Shown here in pieces: positions 16,473-21,032 of a stretch of DNA of 21,032 nt. The notes under the pieces were generated by a model, which saw nothing but the letters and a program-made list of their open reading frames with translations, ran no database searches and was not told the origin of the DNA. How positions within the stretch are numbered: position 1 is the first letter of the stretch; every line of letters starts with the position of its first letter. Where the stretch lies: NCBI GenBank assembly GCA_019649035.1, contig BMAT01003262.1, forward strand, positions 26,373-47,404, read 5' to 3'. The translations under genes were made by a program, and so were the position numbers. Origin of the DNA: Elysia marginata. Lineage: Eukaryota; Mollusca; Gastropoda; Plakobranchidae.

Positions 16473-16867
16473 GATTCAGACTCAGTGGAGCTGATGAAGA
16501 CTGGGGAGAGTATGATGTCAACTCTGATAGCAATATCAGCGATTCACAGGCTGTTGTAAAGGGTAGATCTAGATCTAAATCTAGTGTTACCATTTCGACT
16601 CCCAGTTCAGCTAATTCTAGATCTAGTGAAAGTGAAGAAGAGCCAGTCACTTCTACGAGTTTACAAGAAAAATATCTAATTCTCTGTTATATTTCCTCTC
16701 CAATGTTTCCAGACATGCATAGTTTAATCCCCTTGGTAGCACACACAAAATCAACACACTGTACAATCTTGTTTGTCAATCATAAGGTCCGGTCACAACC
16801 TAAAATTGCCTTCGGCATAGAGAGAGTTAAATGTGTGTCTGGAGATTTTTTCGCATTGTGCTCATAA
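16473..16867 (+). pseudogene. Acidic, RS-rich broken frame of unknown protein
   Basis: From 16473 one frame reads DSDSVE, and from 16490 a shifted frame continues DEDWGEYDVNSDSNISD and goes on, without a stop, for about 125 codons to TAA at 16865-16867. It includes RSRSKSS and SRSSESEEEP. There is no ATG at the start, so it is an exon or a broken copy. The RS dipeptides are encoded by AGATCT hexamers, that is, by the local microsatellite. Acidic, serine-rich N-termini of this type occur in piggyBac-like transposases and many nuclear proteins. I see no downstream catalytic domain and do not assign a family. The open minus-strand frame over it is antisense. Confidence 0.35.
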
Positions 16868-18560
16868 ACAACTGTTCTGTTTAGCAAATACCGGTATACC
16901 CCATTCGGCCATGCTGGTAAACAAAGATCGGTCAGCCATCTGGTGAGGGCAGCACTGCCCAAAACTTATAGTCATGGCAAGGCACAAAATTTAGCATAGG
17001 TAAATATGATAATTATTACGCTCCTGAAGTCGATTACTCTGCGAAATTATTTTACCCTAAAACCTATCATATATTTTAAAAAACCACAATTATTTAAATT
17101 AACATTAGATTTGTGAAAGGAATCTACAGGCTAGTTCGCCCAAGAAGAGTAGAGAAACATTAATTTTAATTATAACACTAGTGCGCAGTCTGCTGCTAGA
17201 TCTATGTTGTCTTTGACTTTGAACAAAAATGGAACTGGAAGAGAAAAGTCATGTAGACAGGCCATTAAAAATCTATGGTCTGGGGAGCCTCAGAGGCTAT
17301 TTTCCCAATTTATTCAGACACACTATTCCTGTGACGTCATTTTTAGACGATTTTGGTCAAGGTAGAACAGGCATATTGTTATAATTTACTTTTTCAATTG
17401 AAAAAGGACTTTCCAATGATGTCACCAACTTCATGGCCCTAGGGTAAAAGGAGTCTGGTCCTGTCTGCAGCAATATGTCATTCATGATGGGTTTTTGCGT
17501 AATAATCAAGTACGACTTAAGATATTACGGTTTTCATGGTTTTATTTCTTTTACAGGATGCACTGTGCAGCTGCTTGGGCTTAAAGAGTTAATAACAAAT
17601 TTGTTTCTTTTTCTAACAAACAAAACCAATCAGATGTTTTAAACAATTTCTTGTACCTGCTTAGATTTGTTCATATAAATTGTAAACAGACTAAGTTATT
17701 TGGAAAAATTCCTGAACTTTCTTGGCTCAGTGTACGGCTTTGACTGAATAACTATTTAAAGAATATTTTTTTTTGTGTTATATGGGATCATTTGAATGCT
17801 CTAGTTTTTGCAACCCTTATCAGATTATGGAAATCAAGATGGCCATTGCCAAAATGTTGAAAGTTTTTGTAGCAATCATGTGAAAACACAGTCATTTTAA
17901 GCTTGCCTGGCCTTTTAAATTTAACTGGATGCCTTCACAAGTATCAAATTAAGTAGCTTTACTAATTTTATAATGTAATGTATCATTGAAAATAAATCTA
18001 TGATGCTTCTTGATGGCGGTGGCCATGACAGTCGAGGTACATTATTAGAATTTTGTCACTGAGACGGAATTTTTATGTGAAAATTTAAATTCTCTGTGTT
18101 TTCTCAATTGATTTTTTTTTTGTTTAGTTTACATTTGTAAACAAAGTGCTGTAGGCGCAAAATTTTCGACATTTATCTATTCTATGTGATCACACTCATA
18201 ATCAAATTTGGTCAAGTTCTTATTATCTTGATTACTTGTGAGAAAATGATTGCAAGTTTTATTTGCGAACAAATAAGTTTGCCGTGCCAAAAAACACAAA
18301 ATTGGAAAGAATTTAAGAGTTTTGAGCTTTAAATTATTTTTATGAACGTTAGTCACCTATGTGATTCATTTTGGTTGTTGATCCTTTATTTTGGTCAAAG
18401 CTTAGAGACTTTGCATATTTTTTTTTTAATTTTGAAATATATCTGTAAGAATTTATTGTTTTTGGCAACTTGATACTCTACAAATAAAGAAGCTTTTCAA
18501 AATTGAAAAAAACTTTGCAGGAAACGGAAACACTCTAGGTGTTTGTAACCGCGCTAAAGT
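16868..18560. other. Upstream region of the LRR gene, unassigned
   Basis: No coding sequence. A CTTTGCAG at 18513-18520 could be a splice acceptor, placing 18521-18560 as the 3' end of a 5' UTR whose first exon lies upstream. Otherwise the promoter lies within these AT-rich bases. A small dyad, GGGCAGCACTGCCC (16946-16959), and a TGACGTCA site (17332-17339, a CRE-type octamer) are visible. Confidence 0.4.
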
Positions 18561-20621
18561 ATGCTAGTACCAAGCCTGCACAAGCTCCTCCGGGGACTTG
18601 TGGCAGAGCTGGTTATGCAGGAAGGCAGCCCTTGCTTGGCTACAGACCTTGCCGCTTCTCACCTGCTTTTGAGTCTTGATCAGGGAGCCTGGGGGGCGGA
18701 AAGCAAGGCTGTATTGGACACAGTTGTACAGAGGTACCCAAACAGAGTAACTCCAAGGTAATTTATTAACATTTTTAAAGTTTGCTTATTTTGTTTGTCA
18801 ATTTTTTATGTCTGGGCCATGAGCTGCTCAAAATACAAATGAAGTGTAACGTTTGAACTGCAATGAATATATTACCTTGCCTTCAAGGTAAATAAAATGA
18901 AAATAGGAAATTCCTCTTTTGAAAAAAAAACACCAATAAACGATCTTTTTTTGCTATTTTCTCTGTAGATTTTAAATCAACACACATTTTAATTTCTTCC
19001 TTCAAAAAGCAGATAATTTGATGAAAGTTTTTACACTTGCAAGCTCAGGAAAAAGTCTTGTTAAAAATTGCAAGCTCCAACTCATTCACCCTGGACGCGA
19101 GACACATGTCAGCCATGCATGCAACAATAGAAAGCTTTCCTTAATATTGGTTTCATAGAATGATTTAAAGACACATGTGAGAATTACCAAATTTTTATTC
19201 ACTTAAAATTTCATTTGGTCCAGATACTGCCCCTATCAGGTCAATGGTATTTAATATTTTTTGTTTAAGCTCCTCATAAAAAGCATAGGAACATTTAAAT
19301 TTTCAATATGCGGTTGTATGAGACATAAAGCGTCACAAGTGGTAGTAGCGACTTTGAATATAGATTCAAGGTTTTAATCAAAAGTAGTGTTCCTGTCAAA
19401 ATGAAGATGTGTTCATATCTTTTGTGCAATGTTACATATGAGTATATCTTGTGCACCTTTCACATTCTAATTTTTTTTGTTTGCTTTATAAAATTTTCAA
19501 CAGGGTTGTATTGGCACTTCTTCCCAGCAGCACAACAGCATTAACTCTCAGGGAATGCCCACTGATAACAGCTGGGTGTATAAATCAAATTATTAACAGG
19601 TAATCTTTTCTTGGTATGACTATGAAGACCAATTCTTTTACAAAATGTTTTTAGCTCATGAGTATAGTCTTAAGCCTTTTAAAACTTTATACTTGTATTT
19701 ATTGATAACACATTATTGTTCATACTTTGTTAGTTATAACTATGTTCCATAATAAATAGAGTTCAACTTTGTGTTTGGCCTGACTGTGTTTGGTTTTGCT
19801 GTTATGCTAATTTCCAATGATAGTCTTGAAATCTGCCGGAAAAATCCTGTAAGGGTTCAATATTCTAAGTCATCAGTGCATTGGCTCTCCTTGTCTCTCT
19901 CTCAGTCTTTCCCCTTTCATTTTACTTTGTCTGCCACCCTCATCCATGAATAACTGTCCAGTTTTACTTTTGTATGATCAGATGTCCCAACCTCCAGTCA
20001 TTGGACCTTGCGGGAAACGCAGAGCTCAACTTCAGTGGAATAGATCTCTTTCAGGAGAATGGCGGATTGGTTCATCAATCACTATCTCATGTTTCTCTCG
20101 AAGACTGTCATGTTTCAAATCATACTATTCAAGTAAGTCTGAGATTTATAGCAGACTCTTAAATTTTCAAAAATTCTAGTGGATGGAGAGTATGTAAAAA
20201 AATTTGAATCTGTTCCACAACCATAATGCTTTGAACGTCAAAAAGTACACTGGTCTGTTTTTAGAGATTTGTTTGGAATCTTGTAACAAAACTTGGTTAC
20301 CAGTTGTACAATTCATAGTTAGAAGATCTGTCAGCAGTATTTTTCAAGGACCATGTTTTTGCATTAAATTTTTGACAAATCGAATTTAATATTCTATGAA
20401 AATAATTTTATATCAGCTCTTAGTTCTTAAAACTTGAAAGTAGTTGATTAGAAGCAAATAGAAAACGAAGAATGCAATAACACTGTATGTTATACATTTA
20501 ACAGGCCTTGCTAAAGAATGCCCCTATGCTGCAATCACTGAACATAGCAAGATGTCATATCACAGATGCAGTGTTTCTCTTGAATGAGACTAAGCAGTTG
20601 GCCAGAGAAGGAGGTTTTCAG
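18561..20621 (+). CDS. Leucine-rich-repeat protein (AMN1/FBXL-like repeats), 5' part, four exons
   Basis: join(18561..18757, 19504..19599, 19982..20132, 20505..20621) gives 187 residues in one frame, continuing beyond the window. Junctions are AAG|GTAATT to CAACAG|GG (phase 2), ACAG|GTAATC to ATCAG|AT (phase 2), CAA|GTAAGT to AACAG|GC (phase 0) and CAG|GTATTT. The start ATG is preceded by an in-frame TAA at 18546-18548. Residues 1-65 are helical (VPSLHKLLRGLVAELVMQ), like the elongin- or F-box-type leaders of such proteins, but lack the BC-box cysteine. Repeats follow: LTLRECPLITAGCINQIINR (79-98), CPNLQSLDLAGN (99-110), LSHVSLEDCHVSN and LLKNAPMLQSLNIARCHITD, the cysteine-containing LRR type of FBXL/AMN1 proteins. 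Such repeats bind protein partners, often in ubiquitin ligases. The exact gene is not recognised. Confidence 0.8.
18758..19503 (+). other. LRR gene intron 1 (746 bp)
   Basis: Begins GTAATT and ends TTTTCAACAG, splitting an Arg codon (AG|G). No gene or element is visible inside. Confidence 0.8.
19600..19981 (+). other. LRR gene intron 2 (382 bp)
   Basis: Begins GTAATC and ends TGTATGATCAG, again splitting an Arg codon (AG|A). The 60-codon open frame at 19771-19953 lies wholly in this intron and is chance. Confidence 0.8.
20133..20504 (+). other. LRR gene intron 3 (372 bp)
   Basis: Begins GTAAGT, the best donor of the gene, and ends CATTTAACAG. It is phase 0. The open frame at 20204-20389 is intronic and shows no similarity. 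Confidence 0.8.
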
Positions 20622-21032
20622 GTATTTTTACTTCAGAGGAATGTTAATAGGTGTTTAAGAAAGAGTAGTTCTTATCAGATAAAAGTAAAAGATACAAGAA
20701 GCTGCAAACTGCTAGAGTACAGCAAAGTGTATACATGTACACATACGTGTTTGCAAGTAACAGTAATTTTTTTAAAAGTAATAAACTGGCTTTAATTTTA
20801 AATGACTTTGTCTGTCACTTCAATGCTTGTCTGAAATATTATTAGAGAGGAGCATTGAAAAAACTATTCGGGTACGAAGTTGACTCAAAGAAAACCAGCA
20901 AACATTGACTTCTCTATTTTTAACATTATAATGATTTTCAATTACTGTTCATGGCTTTTGCTGAAGCACAGTAAAAAAAACCTCAGTCATACCCTAAAAA
21001 CTATGAATCTATATTTAGTAGACAAACAATCC
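20622..21032 (+). other. Start of LRR gene intron 4
   Basis: Begins GTATTT after the fourth exon. Reading through it would change the protein into a Lys/Cys-rich tail ending in a stop at 20793-20795, which does not look like LRR sequence. No further exon is recognised before the window ends, so the remaining exons lie outside. Confidence 0.6.

Noticed and set aside
19946..20179. 77-codon plus-strand frame starting in intron 2 of the LRR gene
   Set aside because: Overlaps exon 3 in the wrong frame. The exon 3 frame gives leucine-rich repeats and joins both neighbours with correct phases.
1..21032. tRNA, rRNA or CRISPR
   Set aside because: I scanned for tRNA box A/B pairs, rRNA-like stretches and evenly spaced direct repeats and saw none. 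The ACGTTTGTCAC array is too irregularly spaced for CRISPR.

Overview
The window reads as animal nuclear DNA: AT-rich, gene-poor, with spliced genes (GT-AG introns), decayed LTR and non-LTR retroelements and DNA-transposon remnants. The repeat mix and the many dispersed AGATCT/CTAGAT hexamer clusters suggest a mollusc, most likely a gastropod. That placement is inference; no rRNA, mitochondrial or other marker is present.

Layout. (1) 3-236: fragment of a YqaJ-type exonuclease domain, broken at its 3' side. (2) about 239-3250: a 5'-truncated Ty3/gypsy-like retrotransposon in the order integrase, RT, RNase H, 3' LTR. It is broken by frameshifts, stops and an internal deletion that joins the start of RT to the end of RNase H. 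(3) 3260-3760: ATC/ATT low-complexity DNA. (4) 3773-4600: an open 275-codon frame of the DUF7869 type, lacking its N-terminal part. (5) 5225-5262: SINE/LINE-like 3' tail. (6) about 5649-6366: a hAT-like transposase pseudogene in pieces. (7) 7900-9225, minus strand: a complete two-exon TMEM267 coding sequence of 221 aa. (8) 9802-10136: two 3'-terminal fragments of non-LTR retrotransposons. (9) 11425-11802: degenerate interspersed repeats. (10) 12251-13033: a non-coding element with long inverted ends and internal tandem repeats. (11) 13932-16056: a 2.1-kb block bounded by a perfect 22-bp inverted repeat and holding about ten copies of a motif near ATAACGTTTGTCAC. (12) 16473-16867: an acidic, RS-rich broken frame. 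(13) 18561-20621, plus strand: the first four coding exons of a leucine-rich-repeat protein that runs off the window.

Only TMEM267 and the LRR gene look like working host genes; they lie about 9.3 kb apart, transcribed away from each other, with repeat-rich DNA between them. The DUF7869 frame is intact but probably the C-terminal part of a mobile-element gene. I see no pathway linking these genes. The items most worth following are the copia-like pol order of the gypsy-like element, the inverted-repeat element whose internal repeats carry a copy of its own terminal motif, and the ACGTTTGTCAC motif array.
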